The notes beneath the pieces were generated by a model, which did no database searches, was not told the DNA's origin, and saw only the letters and a program-made list of their open reading frames with translations. Source: Clostridia bacterium (lineage in GTDB: Bacteria > Bacillota > Clostridia > Oscillospirales > Acutalibacteraceae). From it: a stretch of DNA of 64,000 nt. Position 1 is the stretch's first letter. Every line of letters begins with the position of its first letter. The stretch lies in contig JAFUNA010000002.1 in the NCBI GenBank assembly GCA_017473165.1, forward strand, positions 1 to 64,000, given 5' to 3'. Both the position numbers and the translations under genes were made by a program. This document shows positions 25,466-34,538 of this stretch, piece by piece.

Positions 25466-26530
25466 ATGTTAAATATCAAAATTGAGAGAACAACTGCTCC
25501 CAAACAGAAGCCTGATGAAAGCAATCTCGGCTTCGGCAAAATTTTCACCGACCACATGTTTATCATGAATTACACCGAAGGTCAGGGCTGGCATGATCCC
25601 CGTATAGTTCCTTACGGCAATCTTTCCCTCTCCCCCGCTTGCATGGTTTTCCACTATGGCCAGGAAATGTTCGAAGGTCTTAAGGCTTATAAGGGAGCTG
25701 ACGGCGAAGTTCGTCTTTTCCGTCCCGAAATGAACGCAAAGAGAACGAACGACACAAACAAGCGTCTTTGCATTCCCGAGCTTCCCGTTGAGGATTTTGT
25801 TCAGGCTGTAAGCGAAGTTGTAAGAGTTGACAGAGATTGGATTCCCTCCGCTCCCGGCACATCTCTCTACATCCGCCCCTTTATCATTGCAACCGATGAT
25901 TTCCTTGGCGTTGCTCCTTCAAAAACATATCTCTTTATCGTTATCCTCTCCCCCTCGGGTGCTTACTATTCAAGCGGTCTTGCTCCCGTAGGCATCTGGA
26001 TTGAAGACGATTATGTCAGAGCTGTTAAGGGCGGCATGGGCTTTGCAAAAACAGGCGGCAACTACGCAGCAAGCCTTGCAGCACAGGTTAAGGCTCACGA
26101 TGACGGCTATTCACAGGTACTCTGGCTTGACGGCGTTGAGAGAAAATACATTGAAGAAGTCGGTGCAATGAACATCTTCTTCAAAATTAACGGAACAATC
26201 GTTACTCCCATGCTTAACGGCAGCATTCTTCCCGGTATTACAAGAAACTCCGTAATCGAGCTTTGCAAGAGCTGGGGTCTTCCCGTTGAGGAAAGAAAGA
26301 TTTCCGTTGACGAGCTTATTGAAGCACAGAAGAGCGGTGCTCTTGAAGAATGCTTCGGCACAGGCACTGCAGCCGTTATCTCACCCGTAGGCAAGCTTCG
26401 CTATAAAGACGACGTTATGACAATCAACGGCGGCGAAATCGGCGAAATCAGCCAGAAGCTCTATGACACCGTTACAGGTATTCAGGGCGGCACCTGCGAA
26501 GACAAATTCGGCTGGGTAACAGTTCTTTAA
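25466..26530 (+). CDS. ilvE: Branched-chain amino acid aminotransferase
   Basis: Fold type IV PLP aminotransferase, 354 residues, which interconverts valine, leucine and isoleucine with their 2-oxoacids. Family signatures are HYGQEMFEGLKAY, TSLYIRPFI, the Schiff-base lysine in GFAKTGGNYAASL, YIEEVGAMNIFF, and GSILPGITRNSVIEL. GAAAGGGTGTTTTAA precedes the ATG. Its position between an acyl-CoA ligase and a 2-oxoacid:ferredoxin oxidoreductase suggests it feeds or drains that enzyme. Confidence 0.95.
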   Translation: MLNIKIERTTAPKQKPDESNLGFGKIFTDHMFIMNYTEGQGWHDPRIVPYGNLSLSPACMVFHYGQEMFEGLKAYKGADGEVRLFRPEMNAKRTNDTNKRLCIPELPVEDFVQAVSEVVRVDRDWIPSAPGTSLYIRPFIIATDDFLGVAPSKTYLFIVILSPSGAYYSSGLAPVGIWIEDDYVRAVKGGMGFAKTGGNYAASLAAQVKAHDDGYSQVLWLDGVERKYIEEVGAMNIFFKINGTIVTPMLNGSILPGITRNSVIELCKSWGLPVEERKISVDELIEAQKSGALEECFGTGTAAVISPVGKLRYKDDVMTINGGEIGEISQKLYDTVTGIQGGTCEDKFGWVTVL

Positions 26531-26533
26531 TCT

Positions 26534-27229
26534 ATGGAAAGCAAAAGAATCACGGTTTTTGCAGGTCACTACGGCAGCGGCAAAACAAACATTGCCGTTA
26601 ACTACGCTTTGAAGCTGCGTGAGAAGTTTGACAAGGTTAACATTGCCGACCTCGACATTGTTAACCCCTACTTCCGCTCAAAGGACAGCGAAAAATATCT
26701 TGAAGAAAAAGGAATTCATCTTATTTCTTCGGAATATGCAAATTCAAACGTTGATGTTCCCGCAATACCTGCAGAAGCCTATGCAATAATCGACGATTTG
26801 TCACTGAGAGCGGTTATTGACGTCGGCGGTGATGACAGAGGTGCTCTTGCTCTCGGAAGATACGTTCCCGCCATTCTTGAGCAGAACGATTACGAATTTC
26901 TGCTTGTTGTCAATAAATACAGACCTCTTACTCCAAACTGTGCCGCAACGCTTGAGGTTATGAGAGAAATCGAAACCGCCTGCGGAATGAAATTTACAGG
27001 CATTGTCAACAACTCCAACCTCGGAGATGAAACAGACGAAGAAACCGTTCTTGCTTCCGTTGACTACGCAAACGAAATTTCATCGGCAACGGGTCTGCCG
27101 ATAAGAATGACAACCGTCAAAGAAGAACTTTACGATAAACTTAAAGATAAAGTTAACAACTGCACCCCGATTAAACTTTACGTTAAACAATCGTGGGCAA
27201 AACAGGAGGAAGATTTATGGCAAAAGTAA
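26534..27229 (+). CDS. ParA/MinD-like P-loop ATPase linked to the oxidoreductase
   Basis: A 231-residue SIMIBI-class ATPase: ITVFAGHYGSGKTNIAVNYA holds a variant Walker A (GHYGSGKT, residues 11-18), then DLDIVNPYFRSKD (switch), VIDVGGDDRGA (Walker B region) and the base-recognition-like VVNKYRP. No membrane or partner domain is visible. It starts 3 bp after ilvE and overlaps the ferredoxin gene by 13 bp. The context suggests a maturation, metal-insertion or activation role for the oxidoreductase; this is inference. Confidence 0.8.
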   Translation: MESKRITVFAGHYGSGKTNIAVNYALKLREKFDKVNIADLDIVNPYFRSKDSEKYLEEKGIHLISSEYANSNVDVPAIPAEAYAIIDDLSLRAVIDVGGDDRGALALGRYVPAILEQNDYEFLLVVNKYRPLTPNCAATLEVMREIETACGMKFTGIVNNSNLGDETDEETVLASVDYANEISSATGLPIRMTTVKEELYDKLKDKVNNCTPIKLYVKQSWAKQEEDLWQK

Positions 27230-27423
27230 CCTTTAATATTGACCGCTGCAAAGGCTGCGGTCTTTGCGTGGGAGCTTGCCCCAAAAAGATTGTGGCACTC
27301 CTCAAGGATCAAATCAATGCCAAGGGCTATCATCCCGCAGGCATCACCGACCAGTCAGCTTGCATCGGCTGTGCATTCTGTGCAACCATGTGCCCCGACT
27401 GTGTAATTACTGTTGAGAAATAA
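27217..27423 (+). CDS. 2-oxoacid:ferredoxin oxidoreductase, ferredoxin (delta) subunit
   Basis: A 68-residue 2[4Fe-4S] ferredoxin with CKGCGLCVGACP and CIGCAFCATMCP. It carries electrons between the oxidoreductase and the ferredoxin pool. The ATG at 27217 follows AGGAGGAAGATTT, and lies inside the end of the ATPase gene. It is the first of four subunit genes in delta-alpha-beta-gamma order. Confidence 0.93.
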   Translation: MAKVTFNIDRCKGCGLCVGACPKKIVALLKDQINAKGYHPAGITDQSACIGCAFCATMCPDCVITVEK

Positions 27424-27434
27424 GGAGAAAGAAC

Positions 27435-28505
27435 ATGGCTGAAAAAGTTTTGATGAAGGGTAACGAAGCTCTTGCAGAAGCTGCCATCATGGCAGGCTGC
27501 CGCCATTACTTCGGTTATCCCATTACACCTCAAACAGAAATCGCTGCATATATGGCAAAAAGAATGCCTCTTATCGGCGGAACATTTTTACAGGCTGAAA
27601 GCGAAATTGCCGCAATCAACATGATTTACGGTGCTGCCGCAACAGGCAAAAGAGCAATGACTTCAAGCTCAAGCCCCGGAATCGCACTCAAGAGCGAAGG
27701 TATTTCTTACCTTGCAGGCTCCGACCTTCCCGCTCTTATCATCAACGTACAGAGAGGCGGCCCCGGTCTCGGCGGTATTCAGCCCTCACAGTCAGACTAT
27801 TTCCAGGCAACAAAGAGTGCAGGTCACGGTGACTTCCATCTTATCGTTCTTGCTCCCGCTTCCGTACAGGAAATGGTTAACCTCACATTCAAAGGCTTTG
27901 ACCTTGCTGAAAAATACAGAATGCCCGCAATGCTTCTTTCGGACGGCACAATGGGTCAGATGATGGAGCCTGTTTCACTTGACATGGGCGAAATCACCGA
28001 ATATGACAAGTCGGGCTGGGCTGCCTGCGGCACAAACTGCGAGCGTCCTCACAACGTTGTAAACTCACTCTTCATCGATCCCGAAGAGCTTGAAAAATAC
28101 AACATCGAACGCTATGAGCGTTATGCAAAAATTGAAGAAACAGAAGTTATGTATGACGAATACCGCATGGACGATGCTGAAATCTGCATTGTTGCCTACG
28201 GCGTTGCTGCAAGAGTTTCGCAGAATGCAATCGATAAGGCTCGCGAAAAGGGCATCAAGGTCGGCATGATTCGTCCCATCACCCTCTGGCCCTTCCCCAA
28301 GGCTGTTCTCAATGCTGCTGCCGACAAGGTTAAGGCATTCATCAGCGTTGAGCTTTCAATGGGTCAGATGATTGAGGACATCGAGCTTGCAACCCGTTGC
28401 AAGAAACCCGTTCTTCTCTGCAACCGTGTTGGCGGTATGATTCCCACAACAGAAGACGTTCTTAATTCTATCGATAAAGCAAATTCCGTCGGAGGTGACA
28501 AATAA
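27435..28505 (+). CDS. 2-oxoacid:ferredoxin oxidoreductase alpha subunit (VorB/KorA type)
   Basis: A 356-residue subunit beginning with LMKGNEALAEAAIMAGC and the signature FGYPITPQTEIAAYMA, then TSSSSPGIALKSEGISYLA and QRGGPGLGGIQPSQSDY. With the beta subunit it forms the thiamine-diphosphate site for oxidative decarboxylation of 2-oxoacids to acyl-CoA, or the reverse carboxylation. Substrate (2-oxoisovalerate versus 2-oxoglutarate) cannot be settled from sequence; the adjoining ilvE favours branched-chain 2-oxoacids. AAGGAGAAAGAAC precedes the ATG. Confidence 0.93.
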   Translation: MAEKVLMKGNEALAEAAIMAGCRHYFGYPITPQTEIAAYMAKRMPLIGGTFLQAESEIAAINMIYGAAATGKRAMTSSSSPGIALKSEGISYLAGSDLPALIINVQRGGPGLGGIQPSQSDYFQATKSAGHGDFHLIVLAPASVQEMVNLTFKGFDLAEKYRMPAMLLSDGTMGQMMEPVSLDMGEITEYDKSGWAACGTNCERPHNVVNSLFIDPEELEKYNIERYERYAKIEETEVMYDEYRMDDAEICIVAYGVAARVSQNAIDKAREKGIKVGMIRPITLWPFPKAVLNAAADKVKAFISVELSMGQMIEDIELATRCKKPVLLCNRVGGMIPTTEDVLNSIDKANSVGGDK

Positions 28506-29257
28506 TGATAGTTTTTGAAAAACCCAAGGCACTTGCCGATGTACCTCTTCATTATTGCCCCGGCTGCACACACGGTATCATTCACCGTCTTGTTGCCGAA
28601 GTTATTGACGAACTCGGCATCGAAGGCAAAACCGTTGGCGTTGCACCCGTTGGCTGCTCCGTTTTCGCATACAATTATTTTAACTGCGACATGATTGAGG
28701 CTGCTCACGGCAGAGCTCCCGCAGTTGCAACAGGCGTTAAGCGTTCATATCCCGAAAACATTGTTTTCACATATCAGGGTGACGGCGACCTTGCCGCTAT
28801 CGGTACCGCAGAAACCGTTCACTCCGCTGCAAGAGGCGAAAATATCACAATTATTTTCGTTAATAACGCAATCTACGGCATGACAGGCGGTCAGATGGCT
28901 CCCACCACTCTCCCCGGTCAGGTTACACAGACTTCACCCTACGGCAGAAACCCCGAGCAGGTTGGTCTTCCCGTTAAGGTTTGCGAGCTTCTTTCAAACG
29001 TTGACGGTGCAACATACCTTGAAAGAGTTGCCGTTAACAACGTTAAAAACGTTAAAAATGCAAAGAAGGCTATCAAAAAAGCTTTCCAGAATCAGCTTGA
29101 AGGCAAAGGCTTCTCTCTTGTTGAAGTTCTTTCCACCTGCCCCACAAACTGGGGTCTTAAGCCCGACAAGGCTCTTGAATGGCTTGAGGAAAACATGATT
29201 CCTTATTATCCCCTTGGCGTATACAAGGACAAGACAGCTGAAAAGGAGGCAGAATAA
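28505..29257 (+). CDS. 2-oxoacid:ferredoxin oxidoreductase beta subunit (VorA/KorB type)
   Basis: A 250-residue ThDP-binding subunit: YCPGCTHGIIHRL near the N-terminus, VGCSVFAYNYFNCD, the ThDP motif YQGDGDLAAIGTAE and NNAIYGMTGGQMAPTT. The cysteines C19, C22 and one further on probably hold the [4Fe-4S] cluster of this subunit type. Its ATG shares one base with the alpha-subunit stop (TAATG). Confidence 0.94.
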   Translation: MIVFEKPKALADVPLHYCPGCTHGIIHRLVAEVIDELGIEGKTVGVAPVGCSVFAYNYFNCDMIEAAHGRAPAVATGVKRSYPENIVFTYQGDGDLAAIGTAETVHSAARGENITIIFVNNAIYGMTGGQMAPTTLPGQVTQTSPYGRNPEQVGLPVKVCELLSNVDGATYLERVAVNNVKNVKNAKKAIKKAFQNQLEGKGFSLVEVLSTCPTNWGLKPDKALEWLEENMIPYYPLGVYKDKTAEKEAE

Positions 29258-29259
29258 TT

Positions 29260-29790
29260 ATGACACATGAAATTCTTCTTGCCGGTTTCGGCGGTCAGGG
29301 AATCCTTTTCTCGGGTAAATTCCTTGCATATGACGGTCTTCTTGAAGACAGAGAAGTAAGCTGGCTCCCCTCCTACGGTCCCGAAATGAGAGGCGGCACC
29401 TGCAACTGCTCAATTATCCTCAGCGACACAAAAATCGGTTCACCCATCGTTTCAAACCCCAACGTTCTTGTTGCAATGAACCTGCCCTCACTTGATAAGT
29501 TTGAGAAATCGGCTGTTCCCGGTGCAAAAATCTTTGTTGACAGCTCACTCATCGACCGCAAGGTTGAAAGAGATGATGTTGAGGTTTATTATATTCCCGC
29601 AACAAAGCTTGCATCCGACGAAAACCTTCCCGGACTTGCAAACATGATCATGATTGGTCACGTTATCGCAAAGGCAGGCGTTATGCCCTACGAAAACGTT
29701 GAAACAACAATGAAAAAGCTTGTTCCTGCAAAGAAGCAGAACCTTATCGAACTCAACATCAAGGCTGTTGAGCTTGGATATAACTATTAA
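29260..29790 (+). CDS. 2-oxoacid:ferredoxin oxidoreductase gamma subunit
   Basis: A 176-residue gamma domain: EILLAGFGGQGILFSGKFLA, SWLPSYGPEMRGGTCNCSI and VAMNLPSLDKFE are the family signature, binding CoA in the full enzyme. AAAAGGAGGCAGAATAATT precedes the ATG. It completes the four-subunit oxidoreductase. Confidence 0.95.
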   Translation: MTHEILLAGFGGQGILFSGKFLAYDGLLEDREVSWLPSYGPEMRGGTCNCSIILSDTKIGSPIVSNPNVLVAMNLPSLDKFEKSAVPGAKIFVDSSLIDRKVERDDVEVYYIPATKLASDENLPGLANMIMIGHVIAKAGVMPYENVETTMKKLVPAKKQNLIELNIKAVELGYNY

Positions 29791-29811
29791 TTATTTTCAG
29801 GAGGAACCCAC

Positions 29812-30360
29812 ATGCTTGAATTAAAAGAAATAGGCCTGCGAGTTGCTTCCCTTCGCGAAACCTGCGGCATCAGTTCTGCAGAAATGGCTGAAAAACTTGA
29901 AATTTCAGAAGAAAACTACATATTATTTGAGCACGGCGAATACGATTTCGCAATCAGCACACTCAACAACATTGCTCTCATTCTCGGCGTTGATATTCTT
30001 GACATAATCAGCGGCGAATCCCCCCGCCTTTCCAACTGCACGGTTGTTAAAAACGGCAAGGGCTTTGTTGTTAACAGAAACCCCGGATATGTTTTCTCAC
30101 ACCTTGCATATACTTTCAGAAACAAAAAAGCCGAACCCTTCCTTGTTACAATCGACCCTACGGGAAATCCCCCTGTAATGGACGAACACGAAGGACAGGA
30201 ATTCGACTATGTTCTTTCCGGCAAGCTCCATCTTTATATCGGTGATATCTGCTATGAATTAAATGAAGGCGACAGTGCATATTTTGATTCCACAATCCCC
30301 CACGCACACAAAAACGTGGGCGATACCCAGGCGCAGTTCATCGCACTTGTGTTAAAATAA
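29812..30360 (+). CDS. XRE-family regulator with C-terminal cupin domain
   Basis: A 182-residue protein. Residues 1-60 form a lambda-repressor-type helix-turn-helix (VASLRETCGISSAEMAEKL, then NYILFEHGEYDFAISTLNNI). Residues 95-182 form a cupin with HEGQEFDYVLSGKLHLYIG and DSTIPHAHKNVGD, a small-molecule sensor. This is the layout of the PuuR/SutR group. It lies inside the operon, 21 bp after the gamma subunit and 18 bp before the second ligase, so it probably autoregulates the operon or senses its acid or amino acid product. Confidence 0.9.
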   Translation: MLELKEIGLRVASLRETCGISSAEMAEKLEISEENYILFEHGEYDFAISTLNNIALILGVDILDIISGESPRLSNCTVVKNGKGFVVNRNPGYVFSHLAYTFRNKKAEPFLVTIDPTGNPPVMDEHEGQEFDYVLSGKLHLYIGDICYELNEGDSAYFDSTIPHAHKNVGDTQAQFIALVLK

Positions 30361-30378
30361 AATTCAGGAGTCGAAATA

Positions 30379-32058
30379 ATGGCTATTTACGAAAAATTCA
30401 TAGGCAGAAGCAGAGAATCGTTCATTTCTCTCAAAGACTGCCGTGAAAACTTTAAAATTACTTACGAAAACGACTTTAACTTCGCTTATGATGTTATTGA
30501 CGTTCTCGGAACAGAAAAACCCGATAAGCTTGCTCTTCTCTATGTTTCAAACATCGGTGAAGAAAAAAGATTTACCTTCGGTGACATGAAACGTCTTTCA
30601 GACAAAGCGGCTAACTACTTTGTTTCAGAAGGTGTCAAGAAGGGCGATCCAGTTCTTCTCATTCTTAAGAGAAGCTATCTTTTCTGGATAATCACACTTG
30701 CACTCAACAAAATCGGTGCAATCATGGTTCCCGCATCAAATATGCTTAAGGGTAAAGACTATGTTTACCGCTGCAACAAAGCAAAAATCAAGTATGCGGT
30801 TATTACAGGCGACGATGAATGCACAGAGGATTTTGACTCCGTTTTTGACCAGTACGAAACAATTGAAAAGCGTTTTGTAACAAAGCATAAGCCCGTCAAA
30901 GGCTGGATTGACTTTGAAGAAGGCTTTGAAAAAGCAAGTGAAGAATGGACAAGACCCACAGGCGATGCAGCCACAACCGTTGATGACACAATGATTATCA
31001 ACTTCTCATCGGGCACAACAGGCTATCCCAAAATCATTACCCACGATTTCAGATATCCCCTCGGTCACATTATGACCGGAGTTTTCTGGCACCACGTTGT
31101 TGACGGCGGAATTCATTTCACTGTTTCCGACTCAGGCTGGGCAAAATCACTCTGGGGTAAGTATTACGGTCAATGGATGGGCGAAACTGCAAACTTTGTT
31201 TACGATTTCGATAAATTTGACGGTGCTGACATACTTTCAAAGCTTGAAAAGTACAGAATCACAACCTTCTGCGTTCCTCCCACCATGTACCGCCTTATGC
31301 TTCAGAACGATGTAAGCAAATATGACCTTTCGTCAATCACCCATTGCTGCACCGCAGGCGAAGCACTCAATGCGGATATCTTCAATAAGTGGAAGGAAGC
31401 AACGGGTCTTGAAATTCACGAAGGCTTCGGCATGAGTGAAACTCCGGTAAGCATCTGCACTATTTACCCCTGGACAAAGCCCATTCCGGGTGCAATCGGA
31501 TTCCCAGCTCCCGGTCTTGATGTTCATATTCTTGACGAGAACGGCAATCACTGCCAAAGAGGTACAATCGGCGAAATCTGCATTAAATCTCCCTCACCCG
31601 AAGAACATCCCTGCGGCGTTCTTTCAGGCTATAACTTCAGCAAGGAAGAAACTGCTGAAGCCTACAGAGGCGGATTCTTCCACACAGGCGACCTTGCCTA
31701 CCGTGATGAACAGGGTAGATTTGTTTATTTCGGCAGAAACGATGACGTTATCAAATCATCGGGCTACAGAATCGGACCCTTTGAAATTGAAAGCGTTATG
31801 CTTGAGCATCCTGCCGTTCTTGAGGTTGCGGTAACAGGCGTTCCCGACCCCGTAAGAGGCTTTGTTGTTAAGGCAACGGTTGTTCTCCGCCCCGGCTATG
31901 AAGGCTCTGATGAACTTGTTAAAGAGCTTCAGAACTATGTTAAGACCAACACTGCACCCTATAAATATCCCAGAATTGTTGAATTCGTTGACGAGCTGCC
32001 CAAAACCTTCAGCGGCAAGGTAAGACGAGTTGCAATCAGACAAGCGGATAATAAATAA
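30379..32058 (+). CDS. Acyl-CoA synthetase (AMP-forming, acetyl/medium-chain type)
   Basis: A 559-residue adenylate-forming enzyme that activates a carboxylic acid with ATP and CoA. It has INFSSGTTGYPKIITHDF, GFGMSETPVS, GFFHTGDLAYRDEQGRF, GRNDDVIKSSGYRIGPFEIE and the lysine in PKTFSGKVRR. The overall pattern (WAKSLWGKYYGQWMGE, CVPPTMYRLML) is that of acetyl-CoA synthetase-like medium-chain/branched-acid ligases. It is the last gene of the operon and is followed by a terminator. Confidence 0.9.
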   Translation: MAIYEKFIGRSRESFISLKDCRENFKITYENDFNFAYDVIDVLGTEKPDKLALLYVSNIGEEKRFTFGDMKRLSDKAANYFVSEGVKKGDPVLLILKRSYLFWIITLALNKIGAIMVPASNMLKGKDYVYRCNKAKIKYAVITGDDECTEDFDSVFDQYETIEKRFVTKHKPVKGWIDFEEGFEKASEEWTRPTGDAATTVDDTMIINFSSGTTGYPKIITHDFRYPLGHIMTGVFWHHVVDGGIHFTVSDSGWAKSLWGKYYGQWMGETANFVYDFDKFDGADILSKLEKYRITTFCVPPTMYRLMLQNDVSKYDLSSITHCCTAGEALNADIFNKWKEATGLEIHEGFGMSETPVSICTIYPWTKPIPGAIGFPAPGLDVHILDENGNHCQRGTIGEICIKSPSPEEHPCGVLSGYNFSKEETAEAYRGGFFHTGDLAYRDEQGRFVYFGRNDDVIKSSGYRIGPFEIESVMLEHPAVLEVAVTGVPDPVRGFVVKATVVLRPGYEGSDELVKELQNYVKTNTAPYKYPRIVEFVDELPKTFSGKVRRVAIRQADNK

Positions 32059-32062
32059 AAAG

Positions 32063-32110
32063 AAAAAAACGGAGGCACTTCAAATAAAGAAGTCGCTTCC
32101 GTTTTTCACT
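32063..32110 (+). terminator. Terminator of the ten-gene operon
   Basis: AAAAACGGAGGC-ACTTC and GAAGT-C-GCTTCCGTTTTT form a long stem around AAATAAA, followed by a T-run. Confidence 0.88.
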
Positions 32111-32149
32111 TTTAAAAAACACTTTCAATATCCGAAAATGTTGGTTACG

Positions 32150-32223
32150 GTTATATTTTCCCTACAGTATCACTCGCCAAACGGCGAATATAACTGCAGC
32201 ACCTTTCATAAGAAAGGTGCTGC
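32150..32223. repeat. Multi-hairpin element downstream of glnN
   Basis: Outer arms GTTATATT (32150-32157) and AATATAAC (32187-32194) enclose TCGCC-AAAC-GGCGA (32174-32187). Next comes a perfect 12-bp stem GCAGCACCTTTC-ATAA-GAAAGGTGCTGC (32196-32223). No T-run follows on either strand, so it is not a typical terminator. It lies between converging genes. Confidence 0.55.
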
Positions 32224-32241
32224 AACAGCATGGCTGATTTT

Positions 32242-34329
32242 TTATATTCCGAAAAGGAGCTCACCATATGAGGGATAAGGCCAGAAGTCTGCGGAAGTAA
32301 TTTTTTCCGCCGCATCAACATCTGCACGCAGGCTTTCCATTACTGGAATTATATCGGTTTTGAATTCGTCTGCCTGAACGGCAGCGTTTTCTTTTTTAAG
32401 GGATTTTATCTTCTTTTCAAGTTCGTTAACCTTTTCATAAATCGAAACAGAAAGTGCTGAAAGTTTTTTGGTTGTTTTTTCTTCATAGGTGCAGTCAGCG
32501 GACGCAAAAACTGATTTCTTTGCCGCCGCATTTGTGCAGATTTCGCCCGAATAGCTGCTGATTGCAGGAAGGATATCCTTATTTACCATGTCAATCATCG
32601 TGCGGGCCTCAATATTGAGAGTCTTGCAGTAGTTTTCAAGGTAAATTTCCTGACGTGCTTCAAGCTCTGCTTTGGTGAAAACCTTGTGCTCTTCAAAAAG
32701 TCTGACATTCTTTTCGTCTGTCATATGTGCAAGAGCATCGGGTGTTGTTTTGAGATTTGAAAGTCCCCTTCTCTCCGCCTCTTTTGTCCATTCGTCACCG
32801 TAGCCGTTTCCGTTGAAGATGATTCTCTTGTGGTCTTTTATTGTCTTGCGGATAAGGTTATGAAGTGCATCCTCAAAGTTATCAACGTTTTCAAGTCTGT
32901 CAGCGTAGGATTTGAGCGACTCCGCAACGGCTGTGTTGAGAACGATGTTTGAGCTTGAAATAGAGCTTGCAGAGCCAAGCATTCTGAATTCAAACTTGTT
33001 ACCTGTAAAAGCAAAGGGAGAAGTTCTGTTTCTGTCTGTTGTGTCCTTGGGGAATCTGGGAAGAACGTGAACACCGACCTTCATCTGTACGGTTTCGTTG
33101 GCTTCATATGCCGTTTCATTTTCGATTGACTCGAGAATTGCGTTCAGTTCATCACCGAGGAACATTGAAACAATTGCAGGAGGAGCTTCCGCAGCACCCA
33201 GACGGTGGTCATTGCCCGCACTTGCAACGGAAATGCGAAGCAAATCCTGATAGTTGTCAACTGCCTTGATAACCGCACAAAGGAAAAGAAGAAACTGTGC
33301 GTTGTCATAGGGTGTTTCGCCGGGCTCAAGGAGATTCATTCCGTCTTTTGTAGAGATTGACCAGTTATTGTGCTTACCGCTGCCGCTGACACCCTTGAAG
33401 GGTTTTTCGTGAAGAAGGCAAACCATGTCGTGCTTCTTTGCAACCTTCTGCATAATTTCCATTATGAGCTGATTATGGTCGGTAGCGATATTTGTTGTTG
33501 AGAAAATCGGAGCAAGCTCATGCTGTGCGGGAGCGGCTTCGTTATGCTCTGTTTTGGCAAGCACACCGAGCTTCCAGAGCTCCTCGTTAAGGTCCTTCAT
33601 ATAAGCCGCAACACGGGGCTTGATTGAGCCGAAATAGTGGTCGTCAAGCTCCTGCCCCTTGGGAGGTCTTGCACCGAAAAGTGTTCTGCCCGTAAAAATA
33701 AGATCTTTTCTTTTATTGTAAAGCTCTTTGTCAACGAGGAAATATTCCTGCTCCGCACCAACGGTTGTTTTGACGCTTTTGAGGTCATCCTGTCCGAAAA
33801 GCTTAAGAATTCTTACAGCCTGCTTGCTGATTGCTTCCATTGAACGAAGGAGAGGTGTTTTCATGTCAAGAGCTTCGCCGCCGTAGGAGCAGAAAGCGGT
33901 GGGAATGCAGAGCACGCCCTCTTTGATGAACGCATATGAGGTAGGGTCCCATGCGGTATAGCCTCTTGCTTCAAAGGTTGCACGAAGTCCGCCCGAGGGA
34001 AAGCTTGATGCGTCGGATTCACCCTTAACAAGCTCCTTGCCCGAGAATTCCATGATAACCGAACCGTCCTGACAGGGTGAAATAAAGCTGTCGTGCTTTT
34101 CGGCGGTTATGCCTGTCATGGGCTGAAACCAATGGGTATAGTGCGTTGCACCGTTTTCGATTGCCCAATCCTTCATTGCATTGGCAACAACATTGGCAAT
34201 GGCTATATCAAGACGCTTACCGTCCTGAATAGTCTTTTTCATCGCCTTATATGTATCCTTGGGCAGTCTTGACCTCATGGCTTTGTCATCAAAAACCATA
34301 CAGCTGAAATAATCGGGAACGCTTTTCAT
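32242..34329 (-). CDS. glnN: Glutamine synthetase type III
   Basis: A 695-residue GSIII making glutamine from glutamate, ammonia and ATP; this family is typical of Bacteroides, cyanobacteria and Clostridia. It has [45 protein letters not shown] and [13 protein letters not shown]. The length matches the family (about 700) and exceeds type I (about 470). AGGAGAGTAGATT precedes the ATG. It is monocistronic with its own promoter. GSIII suggests nitrogen assimilation from ammonia, common in rumen and gut Clostridia. Confidence 0.97.
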   Translation of the reverse strand: MKSVPDYFSCMVFDDKAMRSRLPKDTYKAMKKTIQDGKRLDIAIANVVANAMKDWAIENGATHYTHWFQPMTGITAEKHDSFISPCQDGSVIMEFSGKELVKGESDASSFPSGGLRATFEARGYTAWDPTSYAFIKEGVLCIPTAFCSYGGEALDMKTPLLRSMEAISKQAVRILKLFGQDDLKSVKTTVGAEQEYFLVDKELYNKRKDLIFTGRTLFGARPPKGQELDDHYFGSIKPRVAAYMKDLNEELWKLGVLAKTEHNEAAPAQHELAPIFSTTNIATDHNQLIMEIMQKVAKKHDMVCLLHEKPFKGVSGSGKHNNWSISTKDGMNLLEPGETPYDNAQFLLFLCAVIKAVDNYQDLLRISVASAGNDHRLGAAEAPPAIVSMFLGDELNAILESIENETAYEANETVQMKVGVHVLPRFPKDTTDRNRTSPFAFTGNKFEFRMLGSASSISSSNIVLNTAVAESLKSYADRLENVDNFEDALHNLIRKTIKDHKRIIFNGNGYGDEWTKEAERRGLSNLKTTPDALAHMTDEKNVRLFEEHKVFTKAELEARQEIYLENYCKTLNIEARTMIDMVNKDILPAISSYSGEICTNAAAKKSVFASADCTYEEKTTKKLSALSVSIYEKVNELEKKIKSLKKENAAVQADEFKTDIIPVMESLRADVDAAEKITSADFWPYPSYGELLFGI

Positions 34330-34399
34330 AATCTACTCTCCTGTTCATGAAAAAAAGCAAAAATACCGTGGCACAGATACCTTTGCCATAACAGAATAA

Positions 34400-34428
34400 A
34401 GTATATATAATTGATATTTTAAAGTCAA
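34400..34428 (-). promoter_or_regulatory. Promoter of glnN
   Basis: TTGACT (34428-34423), 17-bp spacer, TATACT (34405-34400). The leader of about 65 nt holds a short stem TGGCA/TGCCA followed by T-runs, a possible weak attenuator. Confidence 0.75.
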
Positions 34429-34498
34429 GAATTTTGCAGCAAAAACCGCATATTCTTACAATGTGTCGGTTTTTATGCGCAAATCAAAATCGATTTTT

Positions 34499-34533
34499 GT
34501 AAAAAATTATCCCCCGATTTTCACCGAGGGATT
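34499..34533 (-). terminator. Terminator of the teichoic acid polymerase gene
   Basis: ATCCCTCG / CGGGGGAT on the minus strand (one G-T pair), then a T-run. Confidence 0.8.
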
Positions 34534-34538
34534 TAATC

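Noticed and set aside
26534-27229. Chromosome partition ParA
   Set aside because: No ParB or parS; the gene sits inside a metabolic operon.
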